Below, piece after piece: positions 35,699 through 43,893 of a stretch of DNA of 64,000 nucleotides. This DNA comes from Candidatus Leptofilum proximum. GTDB lineage: Bacteria; Chloroflexota; Anaerolineae; Promineifilales; Promineifilaceae. Positions within the stretch are counted from its first letter, which is position 1, and every line of letters starts with the position of its first letter. Below the pieces are notes generated by a model. It was not told where the DNA came from and made no database searches. It saw only the letters and a list, made by a program, of their open reading frames with translations. The stretch is taken from contig JADJXK010000002.1 of NCBI GenBank assembly GCA_016710325.1, positions 5,642,001 through 5,706,000 of the forward strand, read 5' to 3'. A program made the translations under genes and the position numbers.

Positions 35699-35726
35699 TT
35701 GAAATATTGACGGAAACCGATATAAT
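35699..35726 (+). promoter_or_regulatory. rpoC promoter P2
   Basis: TTGAAA (35699-35704), 16-base spacer, TATAAT (35721-35726). It lies 69 bases after P1. Confidence 0.6.
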
Positions 35727-35762
35727 CGCATTACATATATATCAAATTTGCCACGACGTTTT

Positions 35763-35800
35763 AAGAGCGTTGGTCCTGATCAGACCATACGCTCTTTTTC
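35763..35800 (+). terminator. Terminator-like hairpin in the rpoC leader
   Basis: AAGAGCGTTGGTC (35763-35775) pairs with GACCATACGCTCTT (35783-35796), one bulged T, and runs into TTTTTC. It lies about 30 bases after the P2 start and 120 bases before the rpoC start, so it could attenuate transcription. The rest of the 35604-35918 gap carries no gene I can see. Confidence 0.65.
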
Positions 35801-35918
35801 CGTGTTTACGAATCAACGTAAGCGGACCCCGGTTCTCGTGCGCAATCGCTGTGCAAGTCAGTATGTCTAGACAAACTTATTTTGGGTTGGAGCTTTATTC
35901 ATTTTGGGAGGTCATCTG

Positions 35919-38900
35919 GTGGAGACAACCGAATTCCGTTCGTTACGCATAAGCTTAGCATCCCCGGACCAAATGCGGTCATGGTCATATGGTGAGGTCA
36001 CCAAGCCGGAAACCATTAACTATCGCCGTTTGCGACCAGAAAAAGATGGTCTATTTTGTGAGGCAATTTTTGGCCCCACGCGTGATTGGCAGTGTTACTG
36101 CGGTAAGTATAAAAACGTTCGTTACAAGGGTATTGTTTGTGACAAATGTGGTGTTGAAGTGACGCGTTCGGCCGTACGGCGTGAGCGCATGGGGCACATC
36201 GAACTGGCCGCTCCCGTTGCCCATGTTTGGTATACCCGGCGTGTGCCCAGCCACATGGGCCTGCTGCTGAACGTTTCGCGCCGTAACCTGGATCGCGTCC
36301 TCTATTTTGCGCAATACGTCATTACCAGCGTCGATGAAGAAGCGCGGCAGCGTGCCCTGAAACGCCTCGAAGAAGAATTAGCCGAAGCCGAACTTCGCTT
36401 TGAAGAAGATTTGCAGTCCAACATTGGCGACGCCACTTCCGACGCGCAGGTTCGTCTGCGTGAGCTGGAAGCTCGTTTGCAGTCGCTCAATGAGTCGTTT
36501 GATGACCGCCTGTCCGAGGCAACCGATGAGGTTGTTAAAGAAGCACAGTCGGTTGAACGTCGCCTGGACAACTTAAAAGGCTCTGCCGCCAGTGAAGATA
36601 TTATTCTGGGCGGCACGATCATTGTGAAATCTGGTGAAACCGTTGGGCGCGAACACAGTGTTTTGGTGCAGGAAGTCACCTCTGAGCGCCTGAACGAGGT
36701 TCAGAAGGAAAGCGAAGAAGATCATCAAAGCGAAGTGGCCAGCTTGCAAAAGGAAATTGAAGAGCTGCGCACTGAAGCAGATGCCGTGGGCGGTGATCTG
36801 CGTGACGAGTTGGCCCAGAAGCTGACTCGTTTGCGGCAGCAGGCCCAGGCCAACCGCGAACAGCTGGAAAACCTGGAGCCGATGGTTTTCCTGAACGAAA
36901 ACGATTACCGCGAACTGAAGAGCAAGTTTGGTAACGTCTTCCGTGCCGACATGGGCGCCGAAGCGCTGTACGACATCCTCAAGAAGATGGACCTGGACAA
37001 GCTGTCACGCGAGCTGTGGCGCGAGGTGCGCACAACGCGTTCCAAGCAAGCAGCCAAGCGGGCGACCAAGCGTTTGCAGGTGGTGGAATCGCTGCGCAAA
37101 AGCGGCAATCGTCCCGAGTGGATGATTCTCACCGTCTTGCCGGTTATCCCGCCCGATCTGCGCCCAATGGTTCAGCTGGACGGCGGCCGTTTCGCCACGT
37201 CTGACCTGAACGATCTGTATCGCCGCGTTATTAACCGGAACAACCGCCTCAAGCGCCTGTTGGAGCTGGGTGCGCCTGATGTGATTGTGCGTAACGAAAA
37301 GCGTATGCTCCAGGAAGCGGTCGACAGCCTGATTGACAACAGCCAGCGCGGCAAGGCGCTCAGCCGCCGCGGCCGTCGTGAGCTGAAGTCGCTGTCTGAC
37401 ATGCTCAAGGGCAAGAAGGGACGTTTCCGGCGCAACTTGCTGGGTAAACGTGTGGACTACAGCGGCCGTTCCGTCATCGTGGTTGGTCCAACCTTGAAGC
37501 TGGGCCAGTGTGGTTTGCCAAAAACGATGGCGCTGGAGCTGTTCCGGCCATTTGTGATTAGCAAACTGGTGGAATACGGTTATGCCAGCAACGTGAAAGG
37601 CGCCCGCCGCTTTATCGAGCGCCAGCCACCGGAAGTGTGGGAAGTGCTGGAAGAGGTGATCCAGGGACGGCCGATTTTGCTCAACCGTGCTCCTACCTTG
37701 CATCGTTTGGGTATCCAGGCATTTATGCCGATGCTGGTTGAGGGTAAAGCCATTCAGCTGCATCCGCTGGTGTGTGCGGCCTTTAACGCGGACTTTGACG
37801 GCGACCAAATGGCCGTGCACGTACCGCTTTCTCAAAAAGCCGTCGATGAGGCGAAAAGTTTGATGATGGCGACGCGCAATCTGCTCAAGCCATCCGATGG
37901 CCAGCCGATTGTAGGTCCGTCGAAAGATATGGTGTTGGGTGTGTATTACCTGACGCTGATGGTAGACGGCCGTAAAGGTGAAGGCAGCACGTTTGGCAGC
38001 ATGGAAGAAGTGGAAACCGCCTACGAACTGGGCTATGTTGATATCCATGCCAAAATCAAGCTGCAAGTTGAGACGCACTTTAAAGAGGACCATACTCGTT
38101 ACGCCGATGATAAAGCCCGTCGCCGCGTGATTGAAACGTCACCGGGACGTGTGCTGTTTAACATGGCGCTGCCCAAAGAGTTTCACTTTGTCAACCGCGT
38201 GTTGGACAAGGGTGGCGTGAATGCTCTCATCAACCGGGTATACCGCCTGGTGGGTGATGATGCCACCATCGACATGGTGGACGCCATCAAAAATATTGGC
38301 TTCAAGTACGCCACCATTTCTGGCACGACCATTGCGGTGGCTGACTTGACGATTCCCGAGGAGCGACAAGGCATTTTGGATGAGGCTTTGCAGCGCGTCA
38401 ACGAAATCGATCGCCAGTATCGCCGTGGTTTGCTGACGGAAGAAGAACAGTATCAGCGCACCATCGAGCAGTGGAACGACGCCAAGGACAAGGTGGAAAA
38501 AGCGGTGCGTGATGCGATGGATCCGGCCAGCCCCATTGCTGTTATGGCTTTGTCTGGTGCGGGCAAGGGCGGTTTTGGTCCCATCACGCAGCTGGCTGGT
38601 ATGCGCGGTTTGATGGCTGATCCGCAGGGTAAAATTATCCCGGTGCCGATTCAGTCGAACTTCCGTCAGGGGCTGGATACGCTGGAATACTTCATCTCTA
38701 CACATGGCGCCCGCAAGGGTCTGGCTGATACGGCGCTCCGTACGGCCGATGCTGGTTACCTGACTCGTCGTCTGGTGGATATCGCCCAGGAAATGATCGT
38801 CATGGATGATGATTGTGGCACCACCAAAGGTATCTGGGTGCGCCGCGTTGATAACTTTGGCAAGCAGACGCTGGCCGAGCGTATTCTGGGTCGTGTCGCC

Positions 38901-40265
38901 GCAGCGGCGATTGCCAATCCGGAAACGGGCGAAATCATCATTAACAAGGATGATTATTTCACGGACCAGATTGCTGACGAGGTGGACGCGATTGGTGTGG
39001 CCGAAGTGTACGTTTACTCGCCGATGACCTGTGAAATGCGCCGGGGCATCTGTGCCAAGTGTTATGGCATTGACCTCGCTCGTGGTAAGCCCGTGGAACA
39101 GGGAACGGCCGTAGGCATCGTCGCCGCCCAGTCTATTGGTGAACCGGGCACCCAGCTGACGCTGCGCACCTTCCATACCGGTGGTACCGCCTCAGCCGGT
39201 GGTGACATCACCCAGGGTTTGCCCCGTGTGGAAGAGCTGTTCGAGGCGCGTCAGCGGCCCAAGGGTGAAGCCGTTATTACCGAAATTGGTGGCCGTGCGG
39301 AAATTCGTGTGATCGACGGCGTGCGCCATGTCTTTGTGACGGATGTGCGCCTGGTGGATGACATCTACGAAATTACCGATGGTTGGGACGTGAAGGTTGG
39401 CAACAACGACGCCATCGAAGCTGGTGGCGTGCTGGCCGAAAACGAAGATGAAGTTGTGGTGGCCCGTCATGGTGGTCGTGTAGCTCGCAATGCTAGTGCC
39501 ATCAAGGTGACCTGGGAAAGCAAAGACGAGCGCGATTACGAAATTCCTGCCGGTATGCGCCTGCTGATTTCTGATGGTCAGGACGTGAGCGCCGGTGAAC
39601 AGCTGACGGAAGGGTCCAAGAACCCGCACCGCATCCTGGAAATCCTGGGACGTGACGCCGTCACGCAGTACCTGCTGCGTGAAATGCAGCAAGTTTACCG
39701 CCCGCAGGGCCAGAACATTCACGACAAGCATTTTGAGGTGATCATTCGCAAGATGCTAAGTAAGGTGATGGTGACTTCTTCTGGTGATACCGAGATGCTG
39801 CCCGGTGAGCTGATCGAAACGTCGATCTTCCAGGCCAACAACGAGGAAATCATGGATGAAGGTGGCCAGCCCGCCCAGGCCGAGCCTGTTCTGTTGGGCA
39901 TTACCAAGGGCGCCCTGAACACCGACAGCTTCCTGTCTGCCAGCTCCTTCCAGCACACGATCAAAGTGTTGGCCAGCGCTGCTATTGCCGGCCGTGAAGA
40001 CGATTTGATCGGTTTGAAGGAAAACGTAATCATCGGTAAGCTGATTCCCGCCGGTACTGGCTTTGAGATGCACACTCGCCAGCAAGAAGCGCTGGAAGCT
40101 GGCCTGGACGAGATTGAAGAGGTCCTGGAAGAGCCGGTGGATTACTCCGGTGCTTTGATTGACGACAATACGGACGACGCGGTGTTGGAAGCGATTGCTG
40201 CCGCGGCTGCTGCCGAAGCAACTCGGGAACACATGGAACTGCCCGATACCGACGAAGAAGAATAA
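35919..40265 (+). CDS. rpoC: DNA-directed RNA polymerase subunit beta'
   Basis: A 1448-residue beta' subunit. The zinc-binding N-terminus (CYCGKYKNVRYKGIVCDKCG) and the catalytic NADFDGD (Asp 625, 627, 629) that holds the active-site Mg are plain. The second zinc site is CEMRRGICAKCYG, and VAAQSIGEPGTQLTLRTFHTGG marks the trigger loop/bridge region. A Glu-rich coiled-coil insertion (about residues 135-330) expands the N-terminal part. The GTG at 35919 has GGGAGG at good spacing. The usual upstream partner rpoB is absent; the gene has its own tandem promoters and a leader hairpin. Confidence 0.98.
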   Translation: METTEFRSLRISLASPDQMRSWSYGEVTKPETINYRRLRPEKDGLFCEAIFGPTRDWQCYCGKYKNVRYKGIVCDKCGVEVTRSAVRRERMGHIELAAPVAHVWYTRRVPSHMGLLLNVSRRNLDRVLYFAQYVITSVDEEARQRALKRLEEELAEAELRFEEDLQSNIGDATSDAQVRLRELEARLQSLNESFDDRLSEATDEVVKEAQSVERRLDNLKGSAASEDIILGGTIIVKSGETVGREHSVLVQEVTSERLNEVQKESEEDHQSEVASLQKEIEELRTEADAVGGDLRDELAQKLTRLRQQAQANREQLENLEPMVFLNENDYRELKSKFGNVFRADMGAEALYDILKKMDLDKLSRELWREVRTTRSKQAAKRATKRLQVVESLRKSGNRPEWMILTVLPVIPPDLRPMVQLDGGRFATSDLNDLYRRVINRNNRLKRLLELGAPDVIVRNEKRMLQEAVDSLIDNSQRGKALSRRGRRELKSLSDMLKGKKGRFRRNLLGKRVDYSGRSVIVVGPTLKLGQCGLPKTMALELFRPFVISKLVEYGYASNVKGARRFIERQPPEVWEVLEEVIQGRPILLNRAPTLHRLGIQAFMPMLVEGKAIQLHPLVCAAFNADFDGDQMAVHVPLSQKAVDEAKSLMMATRNLLKPSDGQPIVGPSKDMVLGVYYLTLMVDGRKGEGSTFGSMEEVETAYELGYVDIHAKIKLQVETHFKEDHTRYADDKARRRVIETSPGRVLFNMALPKEFHFVNRVLDKGGVNALINRVYRLVGDDATIDMVDAIKNIGFKYATISGTTIAVADLTIPEERQGILDEALQRVNEIDRQYRRGLLTEEEQYQRTIEQWNDAKDKVEKAVRDAMDPASPIAVMALSGAGKGGFGPITQLAGMRGLMADPQGKIIPVPIQSNFRQGLDTLEYFISTHGARKGLADTALRTADAGYLTRRLVDIAQEMIVMDDDCGTTKGIWVRRVDNFGKQTLAERILGRVAAAAIANPETGEIIINKDDYFTDQIADEVDAIGVAEVYVYSPMTCEMRRGICAKCYGIDLARGKPVEQGTAVGIVAAQSIGEPGTQLTLRTFHTGGTASAGGDITQGLPRVEELFEARQRPKGEAVITEIGGRAEIRVIDGVRHVFVTDVRLVDDIYEITDGWDVKVGNNDAIEAGGVLAENEDEVVVARHGGRVARNASAIKVTWESKDERDYEIPAGMRLLISDGQDVSAGEQLTEGSKNPHRILEILGRDAVTQYLLREMQQVYRPQGQNIHDKHFEVIIRKMLSKVMVTSSGDTEMLPGELIETSIFQANNEEIMDEGGQPAQAEPVLLGITKGALNTDSFLSASSFQHTIKVLASAAIAGREDDLIGLKENVIIGKLIPAGTGFEMHTRQQEALEAGLDEIEEVLEEPVDYSGALIDDNTDDAVLEAIAAAAAAEATREHMELPDTDEEE

Positions 40266-40287
40266 GCCTTAGAATTTTGGGTAAATT

Positions 40288-40320
40288 AAAACGGCGACTC
40301 AGAAATGGGTCGCCGTTTTT
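40288..40320 (+). terminator. Intrinsic terminator of rpoC
   Basis: AAAACGGCGAC (40288-40298) pairs with GTCGCCGTTTT (40309-40319), 10-base loop, T run. Confidence 0.9.
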
Positions 40321-40409
40321 TGTTGCGGTAGTTTTGAAAAGGTGCGATGTAGTTTGTTAGTTCAGCGTACGAAAAACGGCAGAGGGAAGTGCGTGGCACT
40401 TGAGGAACG

Positions 40410-41432
40410 CTAAAAATCTCGCTGGAGGAGCATGGCGGCGAGCTGGTTGAGGGCTGCATAGGCGGGACCGCTCGGTGCGGCTTCTTCCAGGTGCTGTAGG
40501 GCGTTTTCAGAGTAGTAGGTGGCCCGTTGGATGGCGTAATCGCGCGCGCCGGTGGTATTAAGCACCTGGATGGCCTGCTGGACAAATGTTTCGTCGGTTT
40601 GTTCCTGTTCATACAACTGGCGGAGTGCGCCGTTGTGGTTGAGGCCGTACAGCACGGGCAGCGTCTTCTTTTTGGTGAGAATGTCAGTGGAGGCAGACTT
40701 GCCGATGACGGCCTCATCGCCCCAAATGCCCAGGATGTCGTCGATGACCTGGAAGGCGAGGCCGAGGTTGAGGCCAAACTCGGCATAGTGATGGACGGTT
40801 TCCTGATCGGCCCCGGCGATGAGCGCTCCCAGTTCGGTGCAGAGGGAGAGCAGCACGGCCGTTTTCCCCGTAATCATCGCTAAATATTCATCCACACTCA
40901 CAACCTCGCGCCGCTCAAAGTCCATGTCGGCGTGCTGGCCCTGGGTCAGGCGGACACAGGTTTCATCGAAGCGGCGCAGGGCGGTAACGGCCGTTTCTGC
41001 CACCACACCGCGATTTACCAACCCGTTTAAGGCCAGGTGCGCCAGGGCAAACATCGCATCCCCAGCGTTGATAGCCTGCTCCGTGCCCCAAATGGTCCAC
41101 AGCGTCTTGCGGCCGCGCCGGGTGGGGCTGGCATCCTCAATGTCGTCGTGGATCAGCGAGAAGTTGTGCAGCAGTTCGATGGCGGCCGCGGCGGGTACCG
41201 CCTGCTGCCAATCACCGCCGGCTGCCTGGCAGGCCAGCAGGCAAATGACGGGCCGGATTTGTTTGCCCGCGTTGATAGCGGCGGGCTGCAGCTGTTCATC
41301 GCACCAGCCCATGTGATAATGCATCATGCCATAAAACAGATCTGGGGTCTCGTCGGTGGCGTGGAGGACCGTTTTCATCTCGGCGTTGATCGCCTGGCGC
41401 ATTTGTTTAGAAAAGTCTTGAAGTTCGTTCAT
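40410..41432 (-). CDS. Polyprenyl synthetase (trans-isoprenyl diphosphate synthase)
   Basis: A 340-residue chain-elongating prenyltransferase that joins isopentenyl diphosphate to allylic diphosphates. The first Asp-rich motif is DDIED followed by RRGRKTLW; the second is DDILGIWGD. The GKQIRP motif that binds IPP lies near residue 57. Product length cannot be read with confidence. It follows the isomerase gene fni on the same strand after a 60-base gap that contains an intergenic repeat, so the two probably form a pathway unit for isoprenoid or carotenoid/quinone chains. Confidence 0.92.
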   Translation of the reverse strand: MNELQDFSKQMRQAINAEMKTVLHATDETPDLFYGMMHYHMGWCDEQLQPAAINAGKQIRPVICLLACQAAGGDWQQAVPAAAAIELLHNFSLIHDDIEDASPTRRGRKTLWTIWGTEQAINAGDAMFALAHLALNGLVNRGVVAETAVTALRRFDETCVRLTQGQHADMDFERREVVSVDEYLAMITGKTAVLLSLCTELGALIAGADQETVHHYAEFGLNLGLAFQVIDDILGIWGDEAVIGKSASTDILTKKKTLPVLYGLNHNGALRQLYEQEQTDETFVQQAIQVLNTTGARDYAIQRATYYSENALQHLEEAAPSGPAYAALNQLAAMLLQRDF

Positions 41433-41446
41433 ATCGGGAGAGTGGT

Positions 41447-41491
41447 GATTGGAGATCGGAGAGTTTATTCAATCTTCAATCTCTAATCTCC
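41447..41491. repeat. Palindromic repeat of the GATTGGAGAT family (copy 1)
   Basis: GATTGGAGATCGGAGAG is inverted as CAATCTCTAATCTCC. A second copy sits inside the O-antigen ligase gene at 44629-44691. Confidence 0.75.
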
Positions 41492-41493
41492 AT

Positions 41494-42567
41494 TTATTTG
41501 AAAAAAGATGTGTGTAAGACGGTATTACCCAGCGCGGCGATATTTTCCGCTCCGGCACAGAACATGGCGATGCGCAGCTCATCAGTAATGGTTTCGGCCA
41601 TTTCGATGACCCCTGCTATGCCGTTTTGGTCGGCGGCGCGGAGGAAGTCACCCGCAAAACCAACCAGATTGGCACCGAGGGCGATGCATTTGGCCACATC
41701 GATGCCGTTGCGGATGCCGCCGCTGGCGATGATCGGCAGGTGTGGGGCAGCGCGGCGGCAATATTGGATGGAGACGGCCGTAGGAATGCCCCAATCGATA
41801 AACGCCCCCGCCACCCGCGCATGACGTGCCGTGGGTGCGCGGTACATTTCCACCTGACTCCACGAGGTGCCGCCTGCACCGGCCACGTCGATGGCCGCGA
41901 CACCGGCGTTCACCAGCTGGCGTGCCGTTTCCTCGGCAAAACCCCAGCCAACTTCTTTGGCGATAACTGGCACGGGTAGATCGCGGCAGATTTGCTCGAC
42001 TTTAACCAACAGGTTGGCAAAGTTGCCATCGCCTTCTGGCTGCACCGCTTCCTGCAGGGCATTGAAGTGAAGGATCAGCGCGTCAGCCTGGATCATCTCC
42101 ACGGCACGACGACATTGGTCCAGGCCGTAGCCATAGTTAAGCTGCACGGCGCCTACGTTGGCAAACAGCAAAATGTCCGGGGCGACCTGGCGCACGTGGT
42201 AGGTGTCGGCCAGACTGGCATCTTCGATGGCGGCGCGCTGCGAGCCAAGCCCCATGGCGATGCCCGCTGTCTGGGCTGCTTCGGCCAGCGTGCGGTTGAT
42301 GAGACCTGCTTCTGGTGTGCCACCCGTCATGGACGAGATGAGCAGGGGGGTGCGCAGCGGCTTGCCAAAAAGCGTGGTGGTGGTATCCACTGCCGCCAGG
42401 TCAATTTCTGGCAGTGCCTGGTGCATGAAAAAATAGTTTTCTAACCCGGTTGTTACTTTATTGAAAGTGACGTTTTCTTCGAGATTGATACGGATGTGGT
42501 CCGCTTTGCGCCGTTCGTGGATGGTGGTGTCGTTGGGGGCGAGAACGGCCGTTTTGTTTTTGGGCAT
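41494..42567 (-). CDS. fni: Isopentenyl-diphosphate delta-isomerase, type 2
   Basis: A 357-residue FMN-dependent isomerase that interconverts IPP and DMAPP. Recognisable blocks are RKADHIRINLEENV, TPLLISSMTGGT, MGLGSQRAAIED, HFNALQEAVQPEGD with its Mg/substrate residues, PVIAKEVGWGF, IDVAGAGGTSW and IIASGGIRNGIDVAKCIALGA. It is unrelated to the type 1 Nudix-fold isomerase. It is the first gene of a two-gene isoprenoid unit with the polyprenyl synthetase. The ATG has GGAGAGG upstream. Confidence 0.95.
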   Translation of the reverse strand: MPKNKTAVLAPNDTTIHERRKADHIRINLEENVTFNKVTTGLENYFFMHQALPEIDLAAVDTTTTLFGKPLRTPLLISSMTGGTPEAGLINRTLAEAAQTAGIAMGLGSQRAAIEDASLADTYHVRQVAPDILLFANVGAVQLNYGYGLDQCRRAVEMIQADALILHFNALQEAVQPEGDGNFANLLVKVEQICRDLPVPVIAKEVGWGFAEETARQLVNAGVAAIDVAGAGGTSWSQVEMYRAPTARHARVAGAFIDWGIPTAVSIQYCRRAAPHLPIIASGGIRNGIDVAKCIALGANLVGFAGDFLRAADQNGIAGVIEMAETITDELRIAMFCAGAENIAALGNTVLHTSFFK

Positions 42568-42742
42568 ATACCTCTCCAGTTCCTATTTCTGCAAAAGAGT
42601 ATACATTGACCAGTGGGGTTTTGCGAGAGTAAACCGAACTTTAGTGTTCAGACGGAGTGTAAGTGATGGGGGGGTAAAATAGGTGGGTTTTGCCGTACAC
42701 TTCTCGTATGCAAAGTGTTTGACAATTGCACGGCCGTATCGT

Positions 42743-42771
42743 TCGTCACCCCATTCCGGCTAAGATACAAT
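42743..42771 (+). promoter_or_regulatory. Possible promoter of the epimerase gene
   Basis: TCGTCA (42743-42748), 17-base spacer, TACAAT (42766-42771). The remainder of the 42568-42943 gap shows a TTGACA at 42719 with no matching -10 and no gene. Confidence 0.45.
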
Positions 42772-42943
42772 AGCCATAACCTGAACAACATCAAATTAAG
42801 TGCCAGCCCAAAGACGCAGCCCCAGGTTGACGAACGGCCGAATATCCCTTGATTTTGGCAAAATTGCGCCTGGCCTGGCTCGTGTACAAGCCCATCTCTA
42901 CCCGGCAAATGGGCACCCAAGATTGGGCACACAAGGAGACACC

Positions 42944-43885
42944 ATGCGCGTTTTAATTACTGGAGCTGCGGGCTTTCTCGGCTCCCATTTATCAGACCGT
43001 TTTATTGCTGAAGGCCATACCGTAGTAGGTATGGACAATCTGATTACCGGCAATATGGACAATATTGCCCACCTGATGGGGCACGAGCGCTTTAGCTTCA
43101 TTAAACACGATGTTAGCAACTACATCTATGTGCCTGGGCAGATTGATGCTGTGCTGCATTTTGCTTCCCCGGCCAGCCCCACCGATTACCTGGAGCATCC
43201 CATCCCTACCCTGAAAGTTGGCTCTTTGGGTACGCACAACACCCTCGGCCTGGCCAAGGTCAAGGGGGCCCGTTTCCTGCTGGCCTCTACCTCTGAGGTG
43301 TATGGCGATCCGCAGGTGAACCCGCAGCCAGAAACCTACTGGGGCCACGTGAATCCCATCGGCCCGCGCGGCGTTTATGACGAAGCCAAGCGATTTGCTG
43401 AAGCCATAACCCTGGCCTACCAGCGCTATCACGGCCTGGAAACGCGCATTGTGCGCATCTTTAACACCTACGGTCCACGGATGCGGTTGAACGACGGCCG
43501 TGTGGTGCCCAACTTCATCCATCAGGCGCTGACCAACCAGCCGATCACGGTGTACGGCGAAGGCAGCCAGACCCGCTCCTTCCAATACTACAGCGATCTG
43601 GTAGATGGCATTTACCGCCTGCTGCATTCCGATGAGGATTTGCCGGTGAACATTGGCAACCCCAACGAGATGACCATCCTGGAGTTTGCCCGTGCCGTGG
43701 TGGAAATCGCCAACAGCAAGTCGGAAATTGTGTTTGTGCAGCCAACCGACGACCGTTTTACCGATGATCCCAAGCAGCGCCGCCCGGACATTAGCAAAGC
43801 GAAGCGGGTATTGGGCTGGGAGCCCAAGGTGCCGCTGGCCGATGGGCTGAAGCAGACGCTGGATTATTTCCGCGATAAGGTGTAA
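42944..43885 (+). CDS. NAD-dependent sugar epimerase, UDP-glucuronate decarboxylase-like
   Basis: A 313-residue extended short-chain dehydrogenase. The NAD-binding GAAGFLGSHL begins the protein, the catalytic Y-x3-K is YDEAK, and the Ser lies in LASTSEVYGDP. The stretches HFASPASPTDYLEHPI and RIFNTYGPRM are typical of UDP-xylose synthase (UXS), which turns UDP-glucuronate into UDP-xylose. I chose the ATG at 42944 with AAGGAG upstream; the frame is open to 42800. It heads a polysaccharide cluster. Confidence 0.92.
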   Translation: MRVLITGAAGFLGSHLSDRFIAEGHTVVGMDNLITGNMDNIAHLMGHERFSFIKHDVSNYIYVPGQIDAVLHFASPASPTDYLEHPIPTLKVGSLGTHNTLGLAKVKGARFLLASTSEVYGDPQVNPQPETYWGHVNPIGPRGVYDEAKRFAEAITLAYQRYHGLETRIVRIFNTYGPRMRLNDGRVVPNFIHQALTNQPITVYGEGSQTRSFQYYSDLVDGIYRLLHSDEDLPVNIGNPNEMTILEFARAVVEIANSKSEIVFVQPTDDRFTDDPKQRRPDISKAKRVLGWEPKVPLADGLKQTLDYFRDKV

Positions 43886-43893
43886 GAGTCGTT

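Noticed and set aside
42800..42943. 48-codon N-terminal extension of the epimerase
   Set aside because: The NAD-binding motif starts at the ATG 42944, which has AAGGAG at the right spacing; the extension has no family match.
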